A DNA stretch of 64,000 nucleotides from Adineta vaga (taxonomy: Eukaryota; Rotifera). The notes beneath the pieces were generated by a model, which saw nothing but the letters and a program-made list of their open reading frames with translations, searched no databases and was not told where the DNA came from. Below are positions 48,927 through 61,911 of this stretch, piece by piece. A program made the position numbers and the translations under genes. The DNA lies in the NCBI GenBank assembly GCA_021613535.1, contig CP075492.1:12896001-12960000 (forward strand). Direction: 5' to 3'. Position 1 is the stretch's first letter, and the number at the start of each line of letters is the position of its first letter.

Positions 48927-51887
48927 ATGAGTGACGACGACGAACAGCAACAACAACAACCTATGAAGTAATGGAATTCTTTCGAATGATTTACTTTATT
49001 ATTAAATTTTATTTCAGTAATTCACAAGATGTTGAACATCGTCGACGTTTAACAGAGATTAGAAATGAATTACAAACATTAATGCGTCAAAAAGTATTGT
49101 TATTATTCTTTGTTAATGAATACGATTATATATATTTTCTTTAGAAAAAATATGATGAAGAAAAATTACGACAAGATGCAGAATTTTTGCAAAGTGAAAT
49201 CAATGATTTACGTAATTCAATATTCGATATTAATAAAGAAATAAATAATCAAACACAAACCAAAAAGAAATTGGTAAGAGAGATTTTACATTCAAGATAA
49301 ACATTTATATAACTTGTCATAAAAAGTAAAAATAAAAAGGTTAACTAAATCATAACCGTGTCCGAAAACATTACATCGATCGTTTATCAGATAGATTCGT
49401 ACTTTTCAATGTTAGTTATATACTATGTCATGTTAATTTATATTCTTCATAGAAAACAAATGTTTACATCAAAAATTTATGTGACCGAATATAAGACAAG
49501 AGGAAAAAACATCTGATGTTTTTTGTTTTTTTTCAGTTTCTAACGATCTAATGATAAATGAATGAAAAGAAAAATACACATTGATATTGATCTATCTCTT
49601 GTTTAGATATGATTAAATATCGTATCGTTATCTCTATTCTAAATATGAAATTCTATCTTAATCTCAGACAAATGTCAAAAGTTTTAAAGCATTATCATTT
49701 TCAAAATTCATCTTATTCTAGCATGTTCAAATGACAAATCTTCGATCACGATCACGACTTCGTTATACAAATTTAGCAATAGCACTTCGTGATAAACGGT
49801 TTGTTCTATTGTTTTGTTGATATTTTTTCCTCTTGACATATTGTTTGTTTGTATTCTTCAGACGATATGAAGCAGAATTGAAGAAAGAAAATAAAACCGA
49901 AGAATATCGTGAATTAGCACGTGGAGAAATACGTTCTATCGATGCTGCATTACCTGTGCTTAAGTATGTTTTAGATTTGTAAGAGTCCTTGGAGATTCTA
50001 ACAAAAGGTTTTCTTTTCTTTTTGTTTTTAGAGAAGAAGATGAATATAAAGCACGTTTGAAAGATGCAGAAGATGCACAACAAGCAGCAACTGTAAAAAG
50101 AAAAGTGAATCAATTAACTTATTTAAATCAGGAAAAGAAAACATGATCGTTTGTTTTTTCTGACTTCTATTTAGAAACTTGAAGAAAGTTTGAATAAAAA
50201 TCTACGTAAACAAACAGATATCAAACAATTACTCAGTGAAAACGCCGAAAAATTACCTGTAATCGAAGCAAGTGAGTATTCAATATGATTTTCAAATGAT
50301 TCGATAATATATTTCATTTATTTCAGCTATTGAAAGTTTACGTAATGAACGAGAACGTTTACTCTCCGCGAATACGTCATCTTCGACAAACGGAAAAAAA
50401 TCTCGTCGTCGTTTATCATCCGTTCAACAAAAAAAGATCGATTCAACTTCCACTGATGCTCATACACCCATCCGATCGTTTGTATCTCTTGAAGAAGCTT
50501 GGTAATTGAAAATATTTCATTCATCGTTTTACATTGTTTTGTTTTGTTTTTTCATTTCAGTCTAGAACATGAAAAACAACAAAATGAAGATCAATTGAAT
50601 AAAGTTAATATATTAATTAATTATTTTCGAGAAAAACTCACTGACCATGGTCTTACGAATGATCGATTATGTTCAACACCATCTTCTGAATTAACGTCTC
50701 CTCTCTATCCTCCTATCACTCCTTTGGAAGAACAATCAATTCTTTCGTCTTATATGGAAGAACGTGATTGTGATAATGTCCTTTTATCAAAAACGGTAAC
50801 GCACGAATCACCTACTGCAATTGCTATGAAATTACCTCGAAATTTTGCTTCATTAAACTTCAATTCAGTAACAACAAATGAAATCATTCATTCACCCTAT
50901 TATGATAGTAATGAAATTGAATACAAAAAAGAATTATCATCGGATATTCTGAATAAATATGGTGGACAACCCAAAAAAACCAAACAACAACAATCTTCTG
51001 TAACTGGAAAGAAACAAAAGAAAAACAAAAAAGTAAAAAATCAAAGTTAAATATAAAAAAATTCATTTCTTTTTCTTTACATAGAGTTTTGCCATTACAC
51101 ATAACCCTCAAATGATTGCTTTGTACAATAATATTCGAAGTTCAACTGGTAGTTCGGATACATTTCCATCGATGCCTATGTTTGAATATGAAATTGCACC
51201 TGCATTACAATCTCTTGAATTTTTTAAACAAAGTCTTGAATCTTATTCTAACGAGTTATCTCGGTATCGTATTAAAACATCGATTGAAGATGAACAACAA
51301 AGTAAATCAGAACATGATGATGATGATATTCGAGATTCAGCTTTGGATACTTATTCAGAAAATTCATCTTTGATAGAATCGATACAGGATACAATTTTAC
51401 CTACTTCACAAATGATCAATCATCTCGAAGAATGTCTTTCAGTCTCATCCGATGATAAGAAAACATTAACTTCTTCTTCATCGAATAAAGATGATTATGA
51501 AGAAAACAAACCTCATTGTGAACCTACGTTCAAATCCAATGGCCAAATTGATCGTCAAATATCTGATGAAGGCTATCGTTCGGTACAAAATGAACAACAA
51601 ACACAAGTAATTGATGCAACTAGTAAACCTAATTCACCATTATTGATTAGATCGAAAAGTTTTAATTGTACGGACAAAGTTGATCAATGGCTAACAAATA
51701 CAATGACAACTCCATCGGTACCAATGCCAATCACTTCTCATCCTGATTTGCAAGTAAGATAGTTATTGAAAGAGTAGATTTTCAAAGAAATTTCCTTCTT
51801 TTTTTTTTAAAATTTCAGTCGACTGATAATGGAAATGACGGGCAAAATCGTAATGAAACGACAACAATCTCGGTGCCTAATGATTGA
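48927..51887 (+). CDS. Coiled-coil protein with disordered Ser-rich C-terminus, unrecognised
   Basis: About ten exons. Starts at ATG 48927 (exon 1 to 48967), and ends at TGA 51885-51887. The N-terminus is DDDEQQQQQ, followed by about 230 residues of heptad-rich helix (RRRLTEIRNELQTLMRQK, EEKLRQDAEFLQSEINDLRN, YEAELKKENKTEEYRELARG, LEESLNKNLRKQTDIKQLL). The second half is long, Ser/Thr/Asp-rich and low complexity, with a Lys-rich patch (KKQKKNKK) and segments such as DTFPSMPMFEYEIAPALQSL and LLIRSKSFNCTDKVDQWL. The intron after KKQKKNKK uses GTAAAA at about 51030 and the acceptor before AGT TTT GCC. One intron (about 49274-49720) is unusually long. I do not recognise the family; a cytoskeletal or scaffold role is only a guess. 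Confidence 0.72.
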
Positions 51888-52624
51888 GAATACGACCGTC
51901 CGTTGCAGACACAGTGATTTTGTTTTCTTTTTCTTCTCTACGCTCGCATATCTTGCCAGCTTGTGACTCTTTTCTCTCTCTCTCCCTCTCTCTCTCTCTC
52001 TTCTTTTTTCATGATGCTTGCTACACGCATGCAATTGACTTGAAAATCAGACTTCATTTTCTTACTCTTTTGTTCATTTGCTTGAGATCGAGGAATATCA
52101 GTTATTATGATTATTATTATCGTTGTTGTTGTTATTGTCTATAAACATACCTGTGATTGATGATTATTTTTTTTTGTTTGTGTATTAGAATTAGATTTCT
52201 TTTGTTTTCGGGGCTCGATATGTTTACTCTTTAAACATGGTCAATGACATTTTTCTTTCTTTTCCTCTGTTCAGTTTGATTCTTTGTATATTGATTAAAA
52301 AACAAGCAAATCTACAAATATTTTTAAAAAAACCTTTTTGTTTCCATCGAAGATTTGAAAAAGTAGTCCTGTTATATTTGAATTAGAATTAATTATAGTA
52401 ATATATAATTGATCATGTCTCTGTGTTTCTAGTTAGACATATTCTCTTTCTTAATATATAGTAAGTACTTCTTAATCTGAATAAAGATGAACTTTGTCCT
52501 CTTAACTACTTATTGAAAAGAATTTCTTCAATCTTTTAGTTGCAATCAGTTGCTATTTTATCTAAAGAGCAACACATTTATTGAATAACATCAAAAAACA
52601 GTCGCAAACAAAACAAAACAACGT
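51888..52624. other. Convergent 3' flanks with CT microsatellite
   Basis: A CT-rich run (about 51971-52002) starts just after the coiled-coil gene. No gene seen. Confidence 0.55.
51971..52002. repeat. (CT)n microsatellite
   Basis: Tandem CT dinucleotides with a single CC interruption, seen directly. Confidence 0.85.
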
Positions 52625-54938
52625 TTATCTTGTAAACTTCTTTTTTCCTTTTTCATTGCTTAAATTTTTGAAGATTTTCATTTTTCGTTCTTGTTTTGGT
52701 CGAACAAATCCATTTTTCGATTTTGTTCCTTTTTTGCTTTGATACACTCCTAAAACAAAGACAATCCAATAACAAATGACATATAATTGATATGTTTTAC
52801 CAAGATCAACAACAGGTGGAACATGAAAACCGAAACTATAAGCAACTTTGACCAAATCTAATTTTTCCACATCGTACACATTTTTCATACTATGACTTGC
52901 ATATGCTCGAACGTATGCTTTATATGCTTCTTTAGCACTCAAATGAAGAAAATAATTCTTTTCAATTAGTTTCTCCAACTACAACAAAAAGAAAATGATA
53001 AAAGAAGTTGAAAAGCAAATCAAATGACAGACTTGAGGTTGAATATCAGCGATCTTATTCCATGAAAATTCAAATTCACTCAATGTTACCCGAGCTTGTT
53101 TGAGATAAAGAAGAAAGCCAAGTTCTTGGGCTGTTAGAATAAGTAATGCATGACCATTAGCACCAGCACGTGCTGTTCGACCAACACGATGAATATATTC
53201 CTAAAAAAGTTTCATAATTGAATTTAAATTTGCCATATCAAAATATAAGATCTTACTTTTGGATCATCTGGAGGATCGAATTGAATAATCCAATCAACAG
53301 CTGGAATATCCAAACCACGTGCTGCTACATCAGTACATAGTAAAATTCCTGTTTCAGCATTACAAAATTCAAAAAATGTATGTGTTCGTTTTGCTTGTTT
53401 TTGTTTTCCCTTGAAAAAGGCAAACATTTTAATTCATCTCTTTTTCTCATTCCTATATTCTTACATGTATACTTAAAACAGGTATATCAATATAATTCAA
53501 TAATTCATTGTAATATTTTACTGCCATACATGATGAAAAGAAGACCATCATTTTTTTCTTTTGATTCTTTTTTAAAAAAGTGAATAATAACAGAAAACGT
53601 TTGTCTTGTGGTACAACAACATAACCCTATAGAGAATAATTTGTATTAAAGTTTCAAGTAATTGAAAGATAGACATACTTGTTCAAGTCCTTCGACAGTT
53701 GCTTGATCACTTGCATCATCTACACCAACATATAATGGTTCTTTTTTTAGTGAAATTTTTGCTAAATCTTCCGTTCGTCGAGTTTGTGTAGCAGAAAATA
53801 ACATTGTTTGTCGACGTTCTATACAATTAATATTAAGAAAAAAAGCAATCAACAAAGATTTTTTTTAAATTCATACTTGGTAATAATTGTATAATTTGTT
53901 TCATTTCTTCTTCAAAACCAATGTCTAAAATTCGATCAGCTTCATCAATAACCAAACATTGTAAGTTTTTATACATAAAATCTTTGGTATTCTATAACAT
54001 AACAAAAAAAGAAAGCATTTGAATATTTCTTAATGATATAATTACTTGAAGATGATCAAGTAGACGACCTGGTGTTGCGACGATAATATTCACACCTTTC
54101 GTTAGTCTTTTCACTTCATCTTGTCGACCTGTTCCACCCATAATTAATCCATAGGTATGATGATGATAAGCTAATAATTCTTTCAAGACGGAATAGGTTT
54201 GCATAGCTAATTCTCGTGTTGGAGAAATGATAATTGCACCCGTACCATTTCGAGGCATAAATCGTAATTTATACATCAATTCGACTACAGGAATAAGAAA
54301 AGCTAATGTTTTACCCGAACCTGTTTTAGCTGAAGCAAGTAGATCTCTAAAAACCAATGATTAGAGATGTTTGTTTTTTTCGAAGAAAAAATGTTTCAAT
54401 CATCCGATACATACCGTCCTTCTAGTAATGGTCCAATAGATTTTGCTTGAATTTCTGTCATTGTTGTTAATTTCATTTCATTGATTGCTTTAATCGTCGA
54501 GTCCGAAACACCACGTTCACTCAATGATTCAAAACTAACAGATGTTAAATGACCACCTGATGGAATATAAACACCTATCATATCAAAATATGAATAGTAT
54601 ATATATACAATTTAGAAAAATGAAAATTACCGGTTGTTTCGACTTTTTCTTCTTTAGTTTCATTTTCATCATTTTGTTCATCACCATCATCATCATCGTC
54701 TTCTTCTTCTTCTTCTTGTTCGTGTTGTTCTTCTAATTTGCGTTTCTTTACTTTCTTTTTATTGATTGAAATTGCTTCGCTACCATTTTCTAGTTTTCGT
54801 TTTTTCTTCTTTAATTTGTCTTCTAAATCAACAAAAAAAGCCGAACATGCATTAATTCAACATACAAATCTAAAACGTACTCTTCTTTTCGTGCAATTGC
54901 ACAGTATTATCCATTTCATTTTCACTATCAGATGCCAT
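52625..54938 (-). CDS. DDX18: DEAD-box RNA helicase DDX18/Has1
   Basis: ATG at 54936-54938, stop at 52625; about ten exons with short introns. A Lys-rich then acidic N-terminus ([30 protein letters not shown]) precedes the Q-motif region ([12 protein letters not shown]). Helicase motifs in order: I AKTGSGKT, Ia PTRELA, GG (MGGT), Ib TPGR, II VIDEAD, III SAT, IV region [23 protein letters not shown]. After the core come the Has1/DDX18 C-terminal domain ([32 protein letters not shown]) and a basic tail. Has1 acts in nucleolar 60S and 40S ribosome assembly. All catalytic residues are present. The last intron (52750-52808) is in frame, so intron retention would not stop translation. Confidence 0.95.
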
Positions 54939-55306
54939 TATATAAACGAACTAAAAGATCTAAAATAGAAATCATCAGATACACTTCTTCTAGTCTAGAA
55001 AAAAAACTTTACTCAAATGAAACGAACGAACAAGTTAGTAATTTACTTACTTAATTTGTAACTGAATCTAACCAATCAAAACAAAGACTAAAATTAGTGA
55101 CATCTATTGTATCTGAAGATTTTCAATTTTTGTTACGAAAATCTTTAAAAATCAATTGAATTTTGCAATGAATTTCAGTCAAATATCTAATTATTTTCTT
55201 TATGCACGAGTTGCTATGGTGACTAAGTACCAAATGGTGTGGATCAGTCGATAACATATGCATTTAAGTAGTTGTTATTGTATTTCGGAATAGAATTACA
55301 ATTCAA
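54939..55306. promoter_or_regulatory. Bidirectional promoter region, 368 bp
   Basis: The only DNA between the start codons of DDX18 (minus) and CFAP157-like copy 1 (plus). No clear TATA box. Confidence 0.5.
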
Positions 55307-57101
55307 ATGGGTCCGAAAAAGAAAGGTAAAAAAAAGGGTGAAGGTAAAAAGAAGAAAGCAGCTGCCGAAGCTGCAAATGCTGAACCGATTGTTCCACTCG
55401 AAGAAGATACAAAACAATTCTACTTAATACAAATACTAAGTCTTCGAAAGAAAGTCGATGAGTGAGAGATTTTCTTAATATTTAAAATAAATTTTGTTTA
55501 TTCGAATATAGATTACAAGCTGAATGTGATCAATATTTAATATCTCAACGCGAGAATAATGATCGTTTAGCAACATTAAAAGAAATTCATGTTGGTTCTC
55601 GTGCTTTTCTTGGCCGTCAAATGGATGAAATTAATTTAGAAATCAATCATTTAAATCGTCAATTAAAAGAATTAAATGATTTAAAAGAAGCTGAACGAAA
55701 TGAATTTCAAAAACAAATCTACGAATTACGTACACGAGATCTACAAGAAACGCGAGAAAAATATGAAAGTGAAAGTCATATGTTACGTTCGAAATTGAAT
55801 TCGTTAGATGAATTAAAAATGAAAAAAGAAAGTTTATTTAATGAAATCAAACAATTAGATGAACAATTAGAACAACAGGAACATGATCAACAAGAAGAAC
55901 TTTATTATAAAGAAAAAGAATCGGTTTTAGCTAAAGACAAGTAAAATCACTGCATAAATTCATTCAAAACTTTCTCCCCAAAATTCCCTCTTTAGATTAC
56001 GCAAAGAAATGGTCGCACGTGTGAATGATCTATCCGCTGAATTTCGTCGTGTATCAAAAATGCAAGTTGTACAAACGACTCGACAGATTATTTTAGAAAA
56101 CGTTCGACTTAATAATCAAATGGCTATAATCGAAGCTGATTATAATAATGTTGAAATTCAAAATGGAAAAATTCGTGAACAGGTAACATTTTGAAGATTA
56201 ATAAACAATTTCATCATTTTGATTTCGATAGAAAAAAAGTAAATCATTGGAATATAGTCTACTTGATGAACGTGAACGAATGATGGCCAAGAAAAATCGT
56301 AAAACTTATCAATTAATTGAGAAATTAACCGAAGAATGTACAGCACATGAACAGTTTATTGGAACTCTTGATGAGAAAATCTCATCCTATGATTATACAC
56401 AAGAAATAATCGAACAATTAGAAGAAGTGAATGCTAATACAGCGTAAAACATTGTGTTTATATGAGAAACAAAATCTTGATTTCTTTCTCTCTAGGAAAC
56501 GTCGTGATCAAATCAATGAAGACAATGAATTATTACGACGAACAATTGCACAACGAGCAGAAACTCTTACACAATGTGAACATGATATGGATAAAGCAAA
56601 ATATACAATTGCCAAGACAATGGGAGCATTGAATGATGTTTTACAAGTTAGTTTTGGCTTTTAAATTTTTCATCAAGTTCTTATCAATTTGATTTATTTT
56701 CAAGGATACATCGGAATCAGGTCGAACAATCGATGTACGTCTAGGTGCATTTGAGAATATCTTTCAATTAATCGATACAGCTACGCAACTCGGTATTGGA
56801 CCTAAACTGAACGATCTAGCTATTAATAATGACGCTGATCTCTTAGCAACAACAATAGACGGCAGTCGATTACCTTCAGCATCACAACCATTAGGTTCTT
56901 TAAAAAAAGTTAAAACAAAATCTATTGCTATACAAACTAATATTTCAAATCGAGTATGTAATTTCACCTTGATATTTCACATTTTCGATCCTTATTTTCT
57001 AGAATCCTGTTCCGTATCATATTCAAACTGATCTAACATCATATCGACCAAAATCAACATCACTTCGAAAACGTCGACCATCATTAGTTACTACTACATA
57101 A
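55307..57101 (+). CDS. CFAP157: CFAP157-like coiled-coil protein, tandem copy 1
   Basis: ATG at 55307, TAA at 57099-57101; about seven exons. The N-terminus MGPKKKGKKKGEGKKKK is the Lys/Gly-rich start typical of CFAP157/BBOF1-type proteins. The body is almost wholly coiled coil. The diagnostic segment is KDKLRKEMVARVNDLSAEFR followed by RVSKMQVVQTTRQIILENVR, matching the 'EFR..s..Q...TT.R.I.EN' block of CFAP157. The C-terminal part is less helical (RLGAFENIFQLIDTATQLGI, SIAIQTNISNR) and ends in a basic tail. CFAP157 is needed for motile cilium and sperm axoneme assembly. BBOF1 is the main alternative. Confidence 0.78.
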
Positions 57102-57210
57102 ATTCTTGTGCAATACCATTCGTTTTTTTTTCTTCTTACTAATTAAAACAACTTATTCTTCTTCATATTCTTAATACAAATTTATGTAGATTCTATTTTA
57201 GATTTTGAAA

Positions 57211-59507
57211 ATGCCTCCGAAAAAAGATAAGAAAGGTAAAGGAAAAAAGAAGAAAACACCAGCTCCACCTGAATTATTCCTGAAAAGAAATTAAGTGAAA
57301 ATGATAAACGATTTTATACAACACAAATTGAATTATTAGAAAGACAATACGAACGGTAGATATTTCTTTTGGAAAAAAAAAAGGTGACAATAACCTTTTC
57401 GATTTGTTTTATTTCAGTTATCAACAACGATGTGATGAATTAAAACTTCGTCAACAAGTCGAATTAGATCAAGTTAAAACATTGGAACAAGATTTTGAAA
57501 TGCTTAAATATGCGAAGAAACAAGTTGAACTTAAAGAAGAAGAAATTGCTGATCTAAAAGATCGTCTTGTTGGATTAGGACAAGCAAAAGAATTGGAAAA
57601 AGATCTTTTACAAAAACAATTAAATGATTTAAAAAATGAAATAAACGATTTACGTGAACGTTTTGAATCTGAAAATAGTGAATTAAGTTAGTAAAATTTC
57701 ATGTCAAAAAACATTTCAAAACGATTTTCTTTTCAGGAAATCAAGTTGCTGATTTAGAAATGTTTCGTGCAAAACAAGATAGTTATCTAACACGTCGACA
57801 ACAACAACAGGATACATTTAAATTTAAAGAAGAAGATCATGTACGAAAATTAGAAAGTATTAAAACGAAAGATCAAGTTGATCAAGATCGGTATTGACAT
57901 TTCGAAATACATGGAGATGTTTTTATTAACTATTTCGTTTGTTATAAAAATAGAATGAAACGAGATATGATTCAAAAAATGAATCATGTTGCTGCAGAAT
58001 TTCGTCGAGCATCAAATAAACAAATGGCTGAAACAACAAAACGAACTATTAATGAAAATGCTCGAGTTGAACAAACAGTCGATGATATGGAAGATGTAAT
58101 TACACGTGTAGAACATGAAAATGAACATATATCTGATGGAGTATGTTGAACGAAATTTTGATAAAGATAAAATTCTTATTCTTATTCTTTTCTTTTCTAA
58201 GAATAATCAAATACAAATGAGTATACAAACATTAAGAAACAAAGAACAACAACATGCTTTTGAACATGCGACATCGGCTGAAGTGAGCGAATAGTTTGTT
58301 TGTTATAAAGATCTACTTTTTGTTTGTTTGTTTGAAGATTATTCAATTACTTGCAAATATGTTAACAAATCAAGAAGAAATTATTGTACAAAAACAAGAA
58401 CAAGTTGCACGAATGGATATAGCTGAAAGACGTATGGGAGAATTACGTTCATCGATCTTTAATAATGAGTAATGAATTGAATATGAATTTTCTTAGGAAA
58501 ACTATTTTGATAATTTTAGAAAAAATTATCCAAATCTTCGACAAGAGAATAAATCATATGTCGATCAATTGAATGAATTAGATCAAGCAATAGCAGAGAA
58601 AACAAAAGATAAAACAATTATTCTTGCTAATCTACGACGAGCTGTTGGATTAATTACTGAATCACTTAAGGTTAGTTCTTTCTTTTTTACAGAATTGTTA
58701 AATCAATAAAATATCATCTCATATAAAGCATCGAAAGAAAGATCAATGTTTACAATTGATCTCTTAAGAATAAAGTTCATTGTAATACTAATCTTTACTT
58801 ATTCATTTTGTTTATTTAGATTAGAGATGAAGAAAAAGTTTCAGGTGTCGTTACTGAACAATCAAAACAATTGATTGCATCGGAAAAGACTGGCAATCTT
58901 TTTCGACAATTGTATGAAATTTTAACTAGTACGGATGAAATAGATCTGGAAGAAGAAGAACAACAACAACAACAACAACAATCGTTAGATGTTAATCAAA
59001 AACGTTCGACCTTGAACGTTCGGTAAGAAGATCAAGAATTTTGAAAAAAAGAAAACTAATGAACTATATTTTGTTTGTTTTAATAGAGAAGCAGGTAAAC
59101 GTCGTGATAATCTTTCATATGCTCTCGGTGATATGGGTTTTGTTCCACGTCGTGATGCAATTTTATTAACAAATTTCGATAAAATGCAACAACAAGTTTA
59201 TCCAGCTCGTGAACGTGATATTGTTCGACGTACTGCGAAAAAATCAGTTGCTGTTCAAACGCCTGGCCTTGGTCGAGTATGATAAAAAAAAAAAAGAAAA
59301 GAAAGGCAACTCTTCGTCTTATTCTATATTCTTCTCATTTTCTAGGGTTCATTTGGTTCAGATGTTTCACTGAATCGTCTTGGTCCATTTGATAACAATG
59401 TTAACGAATCAACTCGTGAACAATTTAATCGACCAACATTTGGACCTGTTGCTCGTGTTCCTCATGTTATATCAGCAACGAATCGTATTGTGCAATATCT
59501 TTTTTGA
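57211..59507 (+). CDS. CFAP157: CFAP157-like protein, tandem copy 2 (frameshift near start)
   Basis: ATG at 57211 begins MPPKKDKKGKGKKKK; the frame hits TAA at 57292-57294 after 27 codons. One base off, the sequence continues as PEKKLSENDKRFYTTQIELL, exactly the CFAP157-like continuation, so a single-base deletion near 57274-57280 or a sequencing error is likely. Later exons are intact: YQQRCDELKLRQQVEL, the diagnostic MKRDMIQKMNHVAAEFRRAS followed by NKQMAETTKRTINENAR, a poly-Gln tract (58962-58981), and an ending with VISATNRIVQYLF (TGA 59505-59507). It matches canonical CFAP157 better than copy 1. No usable ATG lies in the shifted frame before the coiled coil. Confidence 0.75.
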
Positions 59508-59742
59508 TATGAGAACAAAATAAATAACATGCAGACTTATAGAAATAAAATGACAAACAAAAAGAATAGGACAAGGTTCATATATAGATATAGATATATG
59601 TATATAAGAAGTGTCAATGTTGATCATTAAAATTCAAGGTTTTTGTCTGACAGTTACATTTGAAAAAAAAAGACTAAAGACATTTACAAAAATCAATAAA
59701 CTGATCTTTATAATTCTCGAAAGAAAAACACACATCTATGAA

Positions 59743-61911
59743 TTAGATTTCAGCATTTCCATAAAAACGTTTTTGTTGATGTCGATTAAAACTTTGTTGT
59801 TCACTCATTCTCATTGACATTTCTTGAACTTCACGTGCTTCATGTAAACAACGATCGAAACGACTATCAATTTCATCATCATTATCATCATGTTCGTAGA
59901 ATTTAACAGTGAAATTCGATGTACCACTTTCATCATTCAATGCTCGTTGTTGATTATTTCCAATCGAAACATGTTCTTGATTGGAATTTCGTTTATATTC
60001 AACTGTACGTACATTTTTCGAATTTTCACTGGGAGTATATTCAAATGGTAAATGTTGAATTGTTCGATTTGATTCACTTCCAATTCGTTGTTGACGTGGT
60101 AAAATAGTCGAATATTCGACAGATGATGTTGGTAATATATCAGAATCAGGAATTTGACGTACAGTAAAACGTTCACGAAAACGTTCTTTGATTTTTTCAC
60201 GATATGTTCGTGGTTCTGCACGACGTTCAGGAGTATTTTCTAATCGCCAATTATCATCATCATCATAATAATGTTGATATTCTTGAGTAAAAACATGTCG
60301 TTTACATAAATCACAATCAGAAAATGATTTGGGTAATGAACGACGATGATGATTAACATTATAGTTTCTTCCTGTGTAATCAATTGTACCATAGGGACGA
60401 TAAGCACTCGTTGTCATAGCTGTTCGACTACGATATGGCATTGAAGCATGATGATTATAATCAATTCCATTAATTGAATTATGATGTAAATCAAAATCAC
60501 TTCGACTTTCTCGATGATATCTTTCCATATTTTGTGCAAACGAAGATTCATTCATTGGATAATGTGTACTTTGAGAAATAACTGAGCGGCGATATGTATT
60601 CATACCATTTCCATTAGGAGGTGGTAGAGGTGTCACGAGTTGAGCACGACTGGAAGTACCACTTGTATCTAAATAACGTGAAGTCGTTGTTTTACTGTCA
60701 ATATTATCCAATGCTTTCTTTTGTTTACGACGACGTCTAGAATTTTAATAGTTTCTTTTTTTTTCAAAAATCAATTTCTGTTCAATGACTTACTGAAATA
60801 AAAGAGCTAAAACAATAACAAGCAATAATAATAGTACATAGGCAAGAATAATTGGAATAACAATCCAGATATCTATGAAAATCAAATAAAAACTATCGAA
60901 TTAATTGTTCTATGAAAATATCATTTACTTGGTACACGTGTCCATCCAATTGATTGAATTCGTGTACGATTTCCTGAAGTTGTCATTATTGGTATGTATG
61001 TTTGTTGTTGGTATCGAAGGCACTGGTACACATGGATCAACATATGAACAATAAGGAATTGTATAAAAATAAAGTAAATAATTTGTTAGATGTTGTGAAT
61101 AAATTTGTCCTGGAAGAAATGTTATTTTCATTTCATAAGTTGATTCAGCAACTCGATGTGTTGTTTGATTTCCATTCAATGTTATATTTAATATTATAAT
61201 ACCTTCGGATGAAACACTTTCAATTCTTATTTCATCATAATTTAATTGTCCTGTAACAAAATAGAGTACTGTTTTATGATAAGGTCGAGCATAGATTGTT
61301 GTAAAACATGGTATTCGAACTGTTTGTAATGGATAATTTCGAGAATAGATAAAACCATAATCATTTGTTAAGGAACCATTCTTACAGATGTCACATTTCG
61401 TTTGAATATCACGTAAATTCCATGTTGGAACACAATGATAACCAATTTCAGTTATAGCTTTGAATGCACATGAACTTCGATCACGTATTTGATAAGCAGG
61501 AATATCTGAACAATGAGATTTACCATTACATAATGTATTTATATAACGTAAATCATAATTATGACAAGCATTCGATTGATCAGGTTGACATGAATTTGGA
61601 TCATGACCAAGACGAGATGGAAATGAACGAATATAATCAATTGAAATAAGAAATGGTGGAAGATTTGATTGCCATGTTTGATATTCCGATGATTGTGGAC
61701 ATTCGATTGCAATCAATGAATTCGTTGGACAAATAGTTACTGTTCTATTAGGTAATTCATATTCGAAATCTTTGGAAATTAAAAATAAAACAACTGTCAA
61801 GAAATCATATGTATATTATTGTGACTTACATTTTGCGTTGACTAATAAGAAGAATCTATTAGTAACATTGCACACGGCAATGATCAATAAGAATAGTAGA
61901 AATCGAGCCAT
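59743..61911 (-). CDS. Single-pass receptor-like protein: SUEL-type lectin plus CUB-like ectodomain (one-base frame break)
   Basis: Exons 61911-61830, 61769-60929, 60872-60794 and 60736-59743. Signal peptide MARFLLFLLIIAVCNV; a Cys-rich rhamnose/galactose-binding (SUEL) lectin-like domain (TVTICPTNSLIAIECPQ, LCNGKSHCSDIP, GYHCVP); a CUB-like region (CDICKNGSLTNDYGF to LTNYLLYFYTIPYC); membrane helix IWIVIPIILAYVLLLLLVIV; stop-transfer RRRKQKK; a 330-residue tail rich in Arg, Ser, Tyr and His. Exons sum to 1996 nt: the lectin/CUB frame is open through exon 2 but the membrane helix is in the +1 frame, and I find no intron that bridges them. SUEL plus one membrane span recalls EVA-1 proteins; that is a tentative match. 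Confidence 0.68.
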
